From assembly GCF_005405065.1 (NCBI RefSeq), contig NZ_BJDI01000013.1, forward strand, positions 33,180 through 97,179: a stretch of 64,000 nucleotides of DNA. Reading direction: 5' to 3'. A program made the translations under genes and the position numbers. Below are positions 29,028 through 37,585 of the stretch, in pieces; position 1 is the first letter of the stretch; each line of letters starts with the position of its first letter. Under the pieces are notes generated by a model. It had not been told where the DNA came from and searched no databases. It was given only the letters and a program-made list of their open reading frames with translations. This stretch comes from Lactiplantibacillus nangangensis. Its GTDB lineage: Bacteria > Bacillota > Bacilli > Lactobacillales > Lactobacillaceae.

Positions 29028-29468
29028 TTAACGAATCACAATCACGTTACAAGGTGCATGATCAACAACATAGCTGGTCGTTGAACCGACGGCTACTCGG
29101 TTTGGCGAGTCTTTACCAGTTGCCCCAAGGACAATCAAATCAATTTCAGGATGTTGTTTGGCAAAAGCTTCAATAAGTCGTTTGGGATTACCGTAAGCTA
29201 CTTCGGTTTTGAAATGGGTCACGGTAGTAGTCTGGACGAATTGGCGACGGTCTGCCATGTCAGCTTCAGCGTGGGCGGCTTCAGCATCCAGTAGTTCGTG
29301 CAACACTGGATCTAGTGCGGGTGCATGGTAAGCACTGTCGTCGACGACATACAGCGCGGTCAAATTAGCTTGATGGCGTTGTGCAATATTGACGGCTTCA
29401 TTAAAGGCTGCTTGTGCCGCGGCCGAACTATCTACGGGCGCTAGGATGTGCTGGTAAGTATTTGGCAT
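29028..29468 (-). CDS. Universal stress protein UspA family
   Basis: A 146-residue cytoplasmic protein of the ATP-binding Usp type. It starts YQHILAPVDSSAAAQAAF and ends with the nucleotide loop GATGKDSPNRVAVGSTTSYVV (G-2x-G-9x-G-S/T) before CNVIVIR. ATG 29468 is chosen because GGAGGTGG lies just upstream; an upstream in-frame ATG overlaps this site. It is a single-gene unit next to the trailer end of the CRISPR array. Confidence 0.92.
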   Translation of the reverse strand: MPNTYQHILAPVDSSAAAQAAFNEAVNIAQRHQANLTALYVVDDSAYHAPALDPVLHELLDAEAAHAEADMADRRQFVQTTTVTHFKTEVAYGNPKRLIEAFAKQHPEIDLIVLGATGKDSPNRVAVGSTTSYVVDHAPCNVIVIR

Positions 29469-29605
29469 ATTGACCACCTCCATTAAGTTGGTCTAATCAT
29501 AACGGATTCCGGCACGTTAAGGAAGCGAAATGCATCTTTAAGGTAGGTCTGATGGCCGGATGATAGTTGAGCGTGTATATTATAAGTAATATTGAGCGTG
29601 AGAGG

Positions 29606-30922
29606 ATGAGTATCATCAAAAAAGTGGCGCAGACGTTGTTATCTTGGGAGGATTGGCTAAATAAACGACGCTATTATCACGCGTTACGCGAGACATTGAC
29701 GCTGCTGTTTCCATTTGTCCTAATTGGGGCGTTTATTAGTGTTTTCAACCAAGCCTGTTTCCAGAAAAATGGCTTTCTGAATCAAATTTATCGTTTAAGC
29801 CACTGGGTACCGGGATTTTCACAATTTGGCATTTATACGGGAATGCTTAGTCAAACGGTCAACGGTGTGATTGCGGTGGTGGCTGCGTTTGCTGCAGCTA
29901 ACTTTGCGGTGCGCGCATCACGCCGCGATAATTTGCTAGCTGGGTTAACCGCGGCACTTAGCTTTTGTCTACTGAATTTTGACTATCGGAACACTGCGAA
30001 GATGGGGCAGGTGACGGCATCTCAATTTTTAACGCCTAACTTAGGATCACAGGGGATCTTTCTTGCTTTGCTAGTAGGTCTCATCACCGGCTGGTTGTTC
30101 AATCATTTGGCGACTAAACCACACAATCATCAATTGATCGAGACGCAGCATCACTTACTGAGTCGGGCAAAGGATAATTGGCTGCCAATTGCGGTGACGC
30201 TGGTCTTATTTAGCCTAATCAGTTATGGTGTGAGCTTTATGAGTAAAAATGGACTCAATGGGTTGTTTTACCTCGTCTTTCAGTTGCCATTTTCAAATCT
30301 CAGTGGGGTGTTAATTCCAATTTTTAGTGCCACGCTGCTAAGTAACCTTTTCTGGGTGATCGGTATTATTGGACCGATTGATTTTAGTGGCAATAGTTCA
30401 GTCAGCACGGTTCAAAATTTAGAGTATGCTTTGCAACATGGTTCCGCTTGGGGCGCACCAAATCCGATTACCTTGCACACGGTCTTTGACAGTTTTGCCA
30501 ATGTCGGTGGGCCGGGAATGACGTTGGCGCTAGTTATTGCGATTCTCTGGCGCTCGCGCAATCAAGACTTACGAACGGTCGCTAAAGCGAGCTGGTTCCC
30601 CAGTTTATTTAATTTTAACCAGCCGTTGCTAGTGGGGTTACCAATTATGTTTAGTCCAATTTTGGCCATCCCATTCCTATTGGCACCGTTAGCGAGCCTG
30701 ATTATCACTTGGACGGCGCTAAAACTACAATTGATGCCCCCAGTTGTTTATCCGGTTAGCCGGACGATGCCTGGATTTTTAATCGGCTGGCTGGGTACCG
30801 GTGGTGACTGGCGGGCGTTGTTTGTCAGTGGTTTAAATTTAGCAGTGGCGACGGCGATTTATTTGCCATTTGTTCTTCTGGCGAATCAGACGGTTGAAAG
30901 AGGTGAGACGTATGCGTCATAA
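29606..30922 (+). CDS. Orphan PTS EIIC-like membrane protein (copy 2)
   Basis: Paralogue of the gene at 16016. It is about 438 residues long, with LLFPFVLIGAF at residue 33 and HTVFDSFANVGGPGMTLAL and PPVVYPVSRTMPG aligned with the first copy. ATG 29606 gives the same N-terminal length as copy 1; a GTG at 29567 would add residues not shared by it. The ribosome site (GAGAGG) sits very close to this ATG. It again overlaps a DUF915 hydrolase gene by 11 bases, and no EIIA/EIIB genes are nearby. Confidence 0.78.
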   Translation: MSIIKKVAQTLLSWEDWLNKRRYYHALRETLTLLFPFVLIGAFISVFNQACFQKNGFLNQIYRLSHWVPGFSQFGIYTGMLSQTVNGVIAVVAAFAAANFAVRASRRDNLLAGLTAALSFCLLNFDYRNTAKMGQVTASQFLTPNLGSQGIFLALLVGLITGWLFNHLATKPHNHQLIETQHHLLSRAKDNWLPIAVTLVLFSLISYGVSFMSKNGLNGLFYLVFQLPFSNLSGVLIPIFSATLLSNLFWVIGIIGPIDFSGNSSVSTVQNLEYALQHGSAWGAPNPITLHTVFDSFANVGGPGMTLALVIAILWRSRNQDLRTVAKASWFPSLFNFNQPLLVGLPIMFSPILAIPFLLAPLASLIITWTALKLQLMPPVVYPVSRTMPGFLIGWLGTGGDWRALFVSGLNLAVATAIYLPFVLLANQTVERGETYAS

Positions 30923-31775
30923 TTGGTGGCGGTGGTTGCTGGGCCTAGTGATCTTGCTAGGTGTCAGTTGGCCAGCCTATACGTGGACTAAGGCAAATAT
31001 CAAGACCTTGAAGAGTGCCGGGCGGACGCGGATGGCCCCCGTAATCATGGTGCCAGGGTCCAGTGCCAGTCAGAATCGGTTTGATGATTTGATTACGGAA
31101 TTGGGTAAAGAAACGCCACAGCGACACAGTGTACTGAAACTGACCGTGCAGACAGATGGTAAGATTAAGTACAGCGGTAGCATTCGTCAAAATGACAATC
31201 AACCGTTTATCATTGTGGCCTTTGCGGATAACAAAGACGGTCAAGCAAACATTGATAAGCAGGCGGTTTGGTTGAATACAGCCTTCAAAGCCCTCGTCAA
31301 GACTTATCGTTTCAATCATTTTCGAGCACTCGGTCATTCGAATGGTGGGCTTATCTGGACGTTGTTTTTGGAACGTTATTTAAAGCAGTCACCGAAAGTT
31401 CGTATCGATCGGCTGATGACGATTGCGGCACCGTTTAACATGGAATCGACTAGTACAACCACTAAAACGAGTATGTTTAAGGAACTGTATCAGTATCGGC
31501 GTGGTCTACCGAATGGGTTAACAGCGTATTCGATTGCGGGCACGGAGAACTATACGAGTGATGGGACTGTGCCGTATAACAGTGTTAATTTTGGTAAATA
31601 CATTTTTCAAGATCAGGTGAAGCATTTTACGGAAATTACGGTGACCGGTGCGAATACGGCCCATTCAGACTTACCGCAAAACAAGCAGATTGTGTCGTTA
31701 ATTCGGCAATACTTGTTAGATGAAACGGTCTCCAGTAAAATTCGGAAACAAAATCAGCGACAGTTGAAAAATTAA
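30912..31775 (+). CDS. Membrane-anchored DUF915 alpha/beta hydrolase (copy 2)
   Basis: A 287-residue paralogue of the hydrolase at 17331. It has one N-terminal membrane anchor (WWRWLLGLVILLGVSWPA), PVIMVPGSSASQNRFDD, the nucleophile motif GHSNGG, then TSDGTVPYNS and AHSDLPQNKQIVSLI. ATG 30912 is chosen because GAGGTGAG precedes it. The catalytic features are intact, so both copies are probably active surface esterases or lipases of unknown substrate. Confidence 0.85.
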   Translation: MRHNWWRWLLGLVILLGVSWPAYTWTKANIKTLKSAGRTRMAPVIMVPGSSASQNRFDDLITELGKETPQRHSVLKLTVQTDGKIKYSGSIRQNDNQPFIIVAFADNKDGQANIDKQAVWLNTAFKALVKTYRFNHFRALGHSNGGLIWTLFLERYLKQSPKVRIDRLMTIAAPFNMESTSTTTKTSMFKELYQYRRGLPNGLTAYSIAGTENYTSDGTVPYNSVNFGKYIFQDQVKHFTEITVTGANTAHSDLPQNKQIVSLIRQYLLDETVSSKIRKQNQRQLKN

Positions 31776-31826
31776 AAAATCGCCACTAGCAACTTTAAAA
31801 TCAGGATGCTAGCAACGATTATTGGT

Positions 31827-32033
31827 TTAACGATGGCGATGCTTAATCACTTTGTGGTGTTTAGAAGATTTGGTATGATGGATTTTAAGTGGCCGCTTAA
31901 ATTTTAAACGTAAGCGCAACATTGTGCGTGGTATCGGGCGCTGTGCGGCAGTTGCCGTTAGTGTTGGTGTCATGGCTAAACTCAGGCTGAGTCCGAAAAT
32001 CAAGCCTAAAATTCCCACTCGACGTAATTTCAA
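31827..32033 (-). CDS. Small secreted cationic protein (68 aa)
   Basis: The N-terminus is a plain signal peptide (MKLRRVGILGLIFGLSLSLA, then TATA-AQ as a possible cleavage site). The mature part is short and very basic, rich in Arg, Lys and His (RLKFKRPLKIHH, KSSKHHKVIKHRHR). TTG 32033 is chosen because AGGGGG lies eight bases upstream; TTG 32039 is too near that site. I do not recognise a family. It might bind wall polymers or act on membranes, but nothing shows this directly. Confidence 0.55.
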   Translation of the reverse strand: MKLRRVGILGLIFGLSLSLAMTPTLTATAAQRPIPRTMLRLRLKFKRPLKIHHTKSSKHHKVIKHRHR

Positions 32034-32224
32034 TGTCAATTCCCCCTAGAATGTGCTATTTAAGCGTATCGTTTTTTGACCAGCGCGTCAAAAGGATAAT
32101 CAGTTTCTTTACAGAACTTTAACACCACGTTAATGAATAATTAACGAAAACTAGCGGAATATGATTGTATTTTGGCAGGGTTTCCTATAAGGTGAAGATA
32201 TTAACAAAAAGGGAGTTATTTTAC

Positions 32225-32671
32225 ATGAATATTGAAATTTTAAACTCAGCAATCCAAGACTTACATTTCCAAATCGTTTACGATCGAGACGAATCTAAAG
32301 ACGAACCTGGCAAGGGCCAATTTAGTTATACTCCTGCAAATCCAGATGTTAAAAAGACATTTGGTGATGACGTCGTTCAGGCACAATTAGAAGTGACCTA
32401 CAAAGAAGAAATGTACGACCTTTCTGCAACTGTCTTTGCCATCGTTCGGTTGAGCGGTGAAATGGTCGGCATTATCGAACGTCAATCTGAAGATAAGAAG
32501 ATCGAAGAAGACGAACAAGGCATGTTGGATAACTTGAACAACGCGATTATCCCAGCCTTATCTGCCAAGGCGCGCGCCTATGCCGCCTTATTGTCCACTG
32601 AAGCTAGCAACTTTGCGATTATGCCAGCTGATTTTGACAATCGTGAACCTAAACAAGCTGACGCTGAATAA
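32225..32671 (+). CDS. DUF1149 family protein
   Basis: A 148-residue acidic cytoplasmic protein with alternating strands and a long C-terminal helix (LSAKARAYAALLSTEAS). It resembles the DUF1149 group of Firmicutes, which has a SecB-like fold; its role is unknown. ATG 32225 is preceded by AAAGGGAG. The sequence shows no membrane segment. It stands alone between a small secreted protein gene and a possible small RNA. Confidence 0.7.
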   Translation: MNIEILNSAIQDLHFQIVYDRDESKDEPGKGQFSYTPANPDVKKTFGDDVVQAQLEVTYKEEMYDLSATVFAIVRLSGEMVGIIERQSEDKKIEEDEQGMLDNLNNAIIPALSAKARAYAALLSTEASNFAIMPADFDNREPKQADAE

Positions 32672-32676
32672 GCGCC

Positions 32677-32716
32677 GACGATTAGCGGTTGACCAGCAAT
32701 GGTTGATCGTTTTTTT
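32677..32716 (+). terminator. Weak terminator after the DUF1149 gene
   Basis: ACGAT and ATCGT form a short stem around an imperfect GGTTGACC/TGGTTGA region. Seven T follow. Confidence 0.45.
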
Positions 32717-32794
32717 GTTGCCGTTTTTTGCATAAATGGTTAGTCATTTAGTTTCAAAAGGTTAATTAAGTCACCATAAAAATGTTGCCATACA

Positions 32795-32824
32795 TTGTGT
32801 AACCGTTAACAATGATGATATAAT
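32795..32824 (+). promoter_or_regulatory. Promoter of a candidate small RNA
   Basis: TTGTGT (32795-32800) and TATAAT (32819-32824), a consensus -10 box, are 18 bases apart. No ORF of normal size follows before the strong terminator at 33044-33093. Confidence 0.6.
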
Positions 32825-32830
32825 AAGTTC

Positions 32831-33093
32831 AAGCCTAGATAAGCATTATGAATTAATTTTGGTGATTGGCCGGGAAGTGTCAAAAGGTTTTTGGAGGGTT
32901 TTGCAATTATCGCATTGGTTCGTCGCGCTAATCGGCTTTGTCAAAGTTGGGGGTGGCGGTTTGAGTGAAGTTAAACTGTCAGCACACATACTTTTTCATT
33001 AGCATTGCGCACATAGAATTGACAGCCAAACGACGGCCTGATTAACGGCATTGGCATGACGACTTTGAAGTGTCATGCCAATGCCGTTTTTTT
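32831..33093 (+). ncRNA. Candidate ~260-nt small RNA (or leader with a 33-aa ORF)
   Basis: A TATAAT promoter and a strong terminator bracket this gene-poor stretch. It holds GC-rich segments and could fold, but it does not match tmRNA, RNase P, SRP or T-box landmarks that I know. A TTG-started ORF of 33 codons (32901-33002) follows GGAGGG, but only two bases separate them, so its translation is doubtful. 6S RNA or a LAB-specific RNA are alternatives I cannot test. Confidence 0.45.
33044..33093 (+). terminator. Strong terminator of the candidate small RNA
   Basis: AACGGCATTGGCATGAC pairs perfectly with GTCATGCCAATGCCGTT around 11 bases. Seven T follow. Confidence 0.92.
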
Positions 33094-33129
33094 ATCTCGT
33101 GGGCGCTTAAATAGCTGAAAATAGGGTTG

Positions 33130-33143
33130 TGAAAGCGTATACT
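33130..33143 (+). promoter_or_regulatory. Possible catabolite-response (cre) site
   Basis: TGAAAGCGTATACT matches the cre consensus TGWAANCGNTNWCA at 12 of 14 positions. It lies about 25 bases before the next gene, which would fit CcpA repression. A chance match is possible. Confidence 0.35.
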
Positions 33144-33165
33144 TACAGTGAAGGGAGTGACCGAC

Positions 33166-33729
33166 TTGTTTAAACCAATGGCATCAGTCTTTACCAACCA
33201 TCAAATTGCCGGACATTACCGTGCAATTGATCGGGCACAAAAGTGTATCGTCCCATTTCATTTTGAAATTCAAGGGGTCGAGTATCCAAAACCGGTTCCA
33301 GAGAAAAATTGGCTACGGCGCTTATCAGGAACTCGTAGTGAAAAATATGCAATGGTGGAGTTAACGCCAACGAAGGTTGTTTTGTGGTCACCGGAACAAC
33401 GTAACCTCGGTGAGATGGCCTTAGCGGATGTCAAACTCATTCAAGTCGGCGCAATCCGATGGCATGTGACCCAAGGACTGGATCCGCGGCACGCGTTTCG
33501 CGCCACGATTTTTGTGGTGACAGAGAAGGGCAACTATTATTTTGCCAATTCCGATATGGAAGTTTTGCCAGCAATTTTTAAATTTGCTCATGCACACGAA
33601 ATTCCAGTCGAAGATCCGTTGCGATTATTACCATTACTGAAGCTCGGGTGGAAAGTGGCGGCGGTCACGTTGCATGAAACTTATGCGCAATTAGCTGAAC
33701 ATACTGGTTATCCGAATTCAAAAGTTTAA
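33166..33729 (+). CDS. Hypothetical cytoplasmic protein (187 aa)
   Basis: No family recognised. The product starts MFKPMASVFTNHQIAGHYRA and has mixed alpha/beta character, with several strand-like stretches (YAMVELTPTKVVLW, ATIFVVTEKGNYYFANSD) that recall a PH-like fold. No signal peptide or membrane segment is seen. TTG 33166 is chosen because AAGGGAGTGA, a near-perfect ribosome site, lies just upstream; an earlier GTG at 33148 overlaps that site. A terminator follows. Confidence 0.7.
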   Translation: MFKPMASVFTNHQIAGHYRAIDRAQKCIVPFHFEIQGVEYPKPVPEKNWLRRLSGTRSEKYAMVELTPTKVVLWSPEQRNLGEMALADVKLIQVGAIRWHVTQGLDPRHAFRATIFVVTEKGNYYFANSDMEVLPAIFKFAHAHEIPVEDPLRLLPLLKLGWKVAAVTLHETYAQLAEHTGYPNSKV

Positions 33730-33746
33730 TTCAATAAGTTATGACG

Positions 33747-33776
33747 AAGGCTTGAGTCAAATCTCAAACCTTTTTT
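33747..33776 (+). terminator. Terminator after the 187-aa gene
   Basis: AAGGCTTGAG pairs with CTCAAACCTT with one mismatch, then T6. Confidence 0.75.
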
Positions 33777-33816
33777 AGTTAAAAGTGAAAATCTCAGCTC
33801 AATGCGGAATTAATAA

Positions 33817-33861
33817 TTGTTATTAGTCGTTGAATCAGGCATAATGTTACTGATGAGTAAC
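33817..33861 (+). promoter_or_regulatory. Promoter and palindromic operator of the MqsR/MqsA-like pair
   Basis: TTGTTA (33817-33822) and CATAAT (33840-33845) are 17 bases apart. GTTACT-gatg-AGTAAC (33846-33861) is a perfect inverted repeat covering the expected transcription start and the ATG at 33853. This fits autorepression by the antitoxin. Confidence 0.6.
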
Positions 33862-34236
33862 AGTTGGGAGCGCTCATTGAGGGATGATCAAGTACAAGCT
33901 ACTCTGGCAGTTTTAAAAATCAGACAGGATTACGACCAAAATAAGATTGTCAGTATTTTGAATATGAAATCAGCACTGTTTGCGACTGAACGTGGCCTTA
34001 GTCAAGCAAAATTACTCGCAGATGCGGTGAATGCGCTGACGAGTGGTTGTCTCTACCGCGGCCCGAGTCATCGTCATGGGTTTGATCTGGCGGCGGCTGA
34101 TCGAGTCTATGAATTTATTGTGCAACTGTATCAAGGTGAAATTTATGTCAAATTCTTTGTGACCGAACATGGGACGGAATTTCGTTCTTTTCATCCAACT
34201 GAAAGATCGATTGACAAGTCGTTTAGGCGACTATGA
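33853..34236 (+). CDS. MqsR-like toxin (putative mRNA interferase)
   Basis: A 127-residue protein. The middle and end follow the MqsR plan: LSQAKLLADAVNALTSGCLYRG, then RVYEFIVQLYQGEIYVKFFVTEHGTEFRSFHP, in which the Tyr and Lys of EIYVK match the catalytic EVYLK of E. coli MqsR. MqsR cleaves mRNA, mostly at GCU. ATG 33853 is chosen because it follows the -10 box by about 8 bases and aligns best; this would make the mRNA nearly leaderless. The antitoxin-like gene starts nine bases after the stop. The similarity is modest. Confidence 0.55.
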   Translation: MSNSWERSLRDDQVQATLAVLKIRQDYDQNKIVSILNMKSALFATERGLSQAKLLADAVNALTSGCLYRGPSHRHGFDLAAADRVYEFIVQLYQGEIYVKFFVTEHGTEFRSFHPTERSIDKSFRRL

Positions 34237-34245
34237 GGGAGAATA

Positions 34246-34764
34246 ATGGAAAATCCAGCAATTAAGGTTCGTCGTCAGATCAATTATTGGCGACCTGTAT
34301 TACAGAAAACAGTGACTTATCGAGAAGTTGAACTTAATGAAACAGTTAAAATTCGGCGCCGCCAAATTTCAGTGAAACATTGCTACTGGGTTCCCCTCAC
34401 TGCTGACTTAGCAGATATGGAGGCCTACCTTTTGCCATTAGACGATCCCGATTGGAATACGCGCCGCGACTGGCAGAACTATCGGGAACGCTATCAGATC
34501 TTATCTGGGGCGGCAGTTAAAAAGAGCCGCACTACGTATGGTCTAAGTGGTCGTGAAATGGCTGCCATTATTGGGATTAGTCATAGTAGTTTGTCCGAAA
34601 TCGAAAACGAACTAGTTTTGCAGTCAGATGAGCAAGATAGTTTACTGCGATTAGCACAAAACCGATTGGCGTTTGCTGCGCTGGTCCGTAAGCGCCGTGC
34701 CAGTCTCACTGAAGCATTCGATGAAGCCCGTTATCGCGCCATATTAGCTAAAGTGCAAGCCTAA
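34246..34764 (+). CDS. MqsA/YgiT-like antitoxin with XRE domain
   Basis: A 172-residue protein preceded by GAGGGAG. The C-terminal half holds an HTH_3 domain (YGLSGREMAAIIGISHSSLSEIE), as in MqsA. The N-terminal half corresponds in place to the MqsA zinc domain, but has only one Cys (KHCYW) instead of two CxxC pairs, so no zinc site is expected. It would neutralise the upstream toxin and bind the palindrome at its promoter. The toxin-first order is the one known from mqsRA. Confidence 0.6.
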   Translation: MENPAIKVRRQINYWRPVLQKTVTYREVELNETVKIRRRQISVKHCYWVPLTADLADMEAYLLPLDDPDWNTRRDWQNYRERYQILSGAAVKKSRTTYGLSGREMAAIIGISHSSLSEIENELVLQSDEQDSLLRLAQNRLAFAALVRKRRASLTEAFDEARYRAILAKVQA

Positions 34765-34815
34765 AAAACACCCCGTAAAAAGTTGTCTGAAATCACAACT
34801 TTTACGGGGTGTTTT
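34765..34815. terminator. Bidirectional terminator between antitoxin gene and gdhA
   Basis: AAAACACCCCGTAAAA and TTTTACGGGGTGTTTT form a near-perfect stem with A and T runs on both sides. Confidence 0.9.
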
Positions 34816-34827
34816 AAGCATAGTTTT

Positions 34828-36198
<1,371 letters not shown>

Positions 36199-36421
36199 TT
36201 AACTATGACTCATATTCTAAAGGTTTAGTTCGTTAATTGCACGAGTTAAATTGGCTAACTTTCCGTGAATTTTTGGTGATTGTGCAATATTTATATAAAA
36301 ATATTAATGCCAAGTGGCGACCAATAATCAGGTTGTTCGGTGGCTTTACATAAATTTGGTTTTACGTGCATTTTAAAAAGTGGCGTCGTATTCTAGCGAC
36401 AGATAGATGGGGGGGATTGTG

Positions 36422-37585
36422 ATGAAGCGACAATCGTTGGTGGTCACAGCCTTAATCGGGGCACTATTTTTGGTTGGAATTGGTGGCTTTATTGTTAAAA
36501 TGTTACCTGCTAATAAACCGGTGCAAACGAGTGCCGATTCGGCAACAATTGTGGTTAAACGACCCACGAATCCTAAAAAAACTCATGCCAAGTCGCAACC
36601 ACAAACTGGTCAGTATACTAAAGCCCAAGCCTTAGCTAAAATTAATGCCTTAATGGCGCGCGGCCATGTGATGGGCACGTTGCTGGTGACAAATAATGGC
36701 CTGGCAGGAGTTCAAACGCTGTCCTATGGCTATGCAGACGTGGCGAGTGGCCGGAAAAACAGTGCTAACGAAGTTTACCCATTGGCGTCACTGCAAAAGG
36801 CACTCACTGCGACTGTCATTCAGAGCTTGATCAATCAGGGTAAGTTGACCATGACGACGCCTTTGAGTACGTATTTCCCTAAAATCCGGTATGCGAAATG
36901 GATCACGATTCGAGACCTACTTGATCACACTTCTGGGATTCGGATGGGTGAACCAGTGCCGACAATGACGCTGCCAAATGAGGCGGCTGAAATTAATTTC
37001 ACGGTGAAGCATCTCAAATCGACTAATAATCATGCCTATGCATACTCTAATGCAAACTTCACGTTGCTTGCTGGAATCATTCGCAAGGCGACTGGCAAAT
37101 CATATATGGCTAATTTGCAGGCGGATGTCTTGAAGCCACTTCAGATGCATCATACCTATGCGTATAATCAGGTCCCAATCAATGTGATCAATCCAAACTC
37201 GTATCAATTGACTAACGGCTATTCTCAAAGCGCGGTGATTTCTAAACCACTGCAGTCCAGTGAACTCGGCTGTGGGAGTTTATACGCTAGTGTTGGGGAT
37301 TATTATAAATTTATTAATGCTTTATTTACTGGTAAGTTAGTTGGTCAGGCAGGTTTTAACGAACTATCAGCGAACCAAAAATTACACTATGCGGCCGGAA
37401 TCTACTATTTTGGCAACGGCAATGTTCGCATCGGGGGCAATGACAACTCGTTTCACACCTATTATATGGGGACGACCGATGGGCAAGTTGGGGTAGTCCT
37501 TTTCGATAATCAAGGGTCATTTCACGGGGACAATACTATTGGGTTGGAGATTCAAGCCATTCTACAACGATCGGAGCCATTTTGA
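36422..37585 (+). CDS. Membrane-anchored serine hydrolase, class C beta-lactamase/PBP fold
   Basis: A 387-residue extracytoplasmic protein. It has an N-terminal membrane anchor (about residues 5-25), a Lys/Pro-rich linker and a class C beta-lactamase-like domain with intact SLQK (Ser123-Lys126) and YSN (208-210). Such proteins in lactic acid bacteria are putative D,D-carboxypeptidases or D-Ala esterases of the cell wall. ATG 36422 is preceded by GGGGGG. It is translationally coupled to a homologous gene (one-base overlap). The substrate is unknown. Confidence 0.85.
   Translation: MKRQSLVVTALIGALFLVGIGGFIVKMLPANKPVQTSADSATIVVKRPTNPKKTHAKSQPQTGQYTKAQALAKINALMARGHVMGTLLVTNNGLAGVQTLSYGYADVASGRKNSANEVYPLASLQKALTATVIQSLINQGKLTMTTPLSTYFPKIRYAKWITIRDLLDHTSGIRMGEPVPTMTLPNEAAEINFTVKHLKSTNNHAYAYSNANFTLLAGIIRKATGKSYMANLQADVLKPLQMHHTYAYNQVPINVINPNSYQLTNGYSQSAVISKPLQSSELGCGSLYASVGDYYKFINALFTGKLVGQAGFNELSANQKLHYAAGIYYFGNGNVRIGGNDNSFHTYYMGTTDGQVGVVLFDNQGSFHGDNTIGLEIQAILQRSEPF

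Noticed and set aside
29484..29605. Possible LAB-specific RNA motif upstream of the usp gene
   Set aside because: The short interval shows no stable fold that I could identify, and the usp gene has an ordinary ribosome site.
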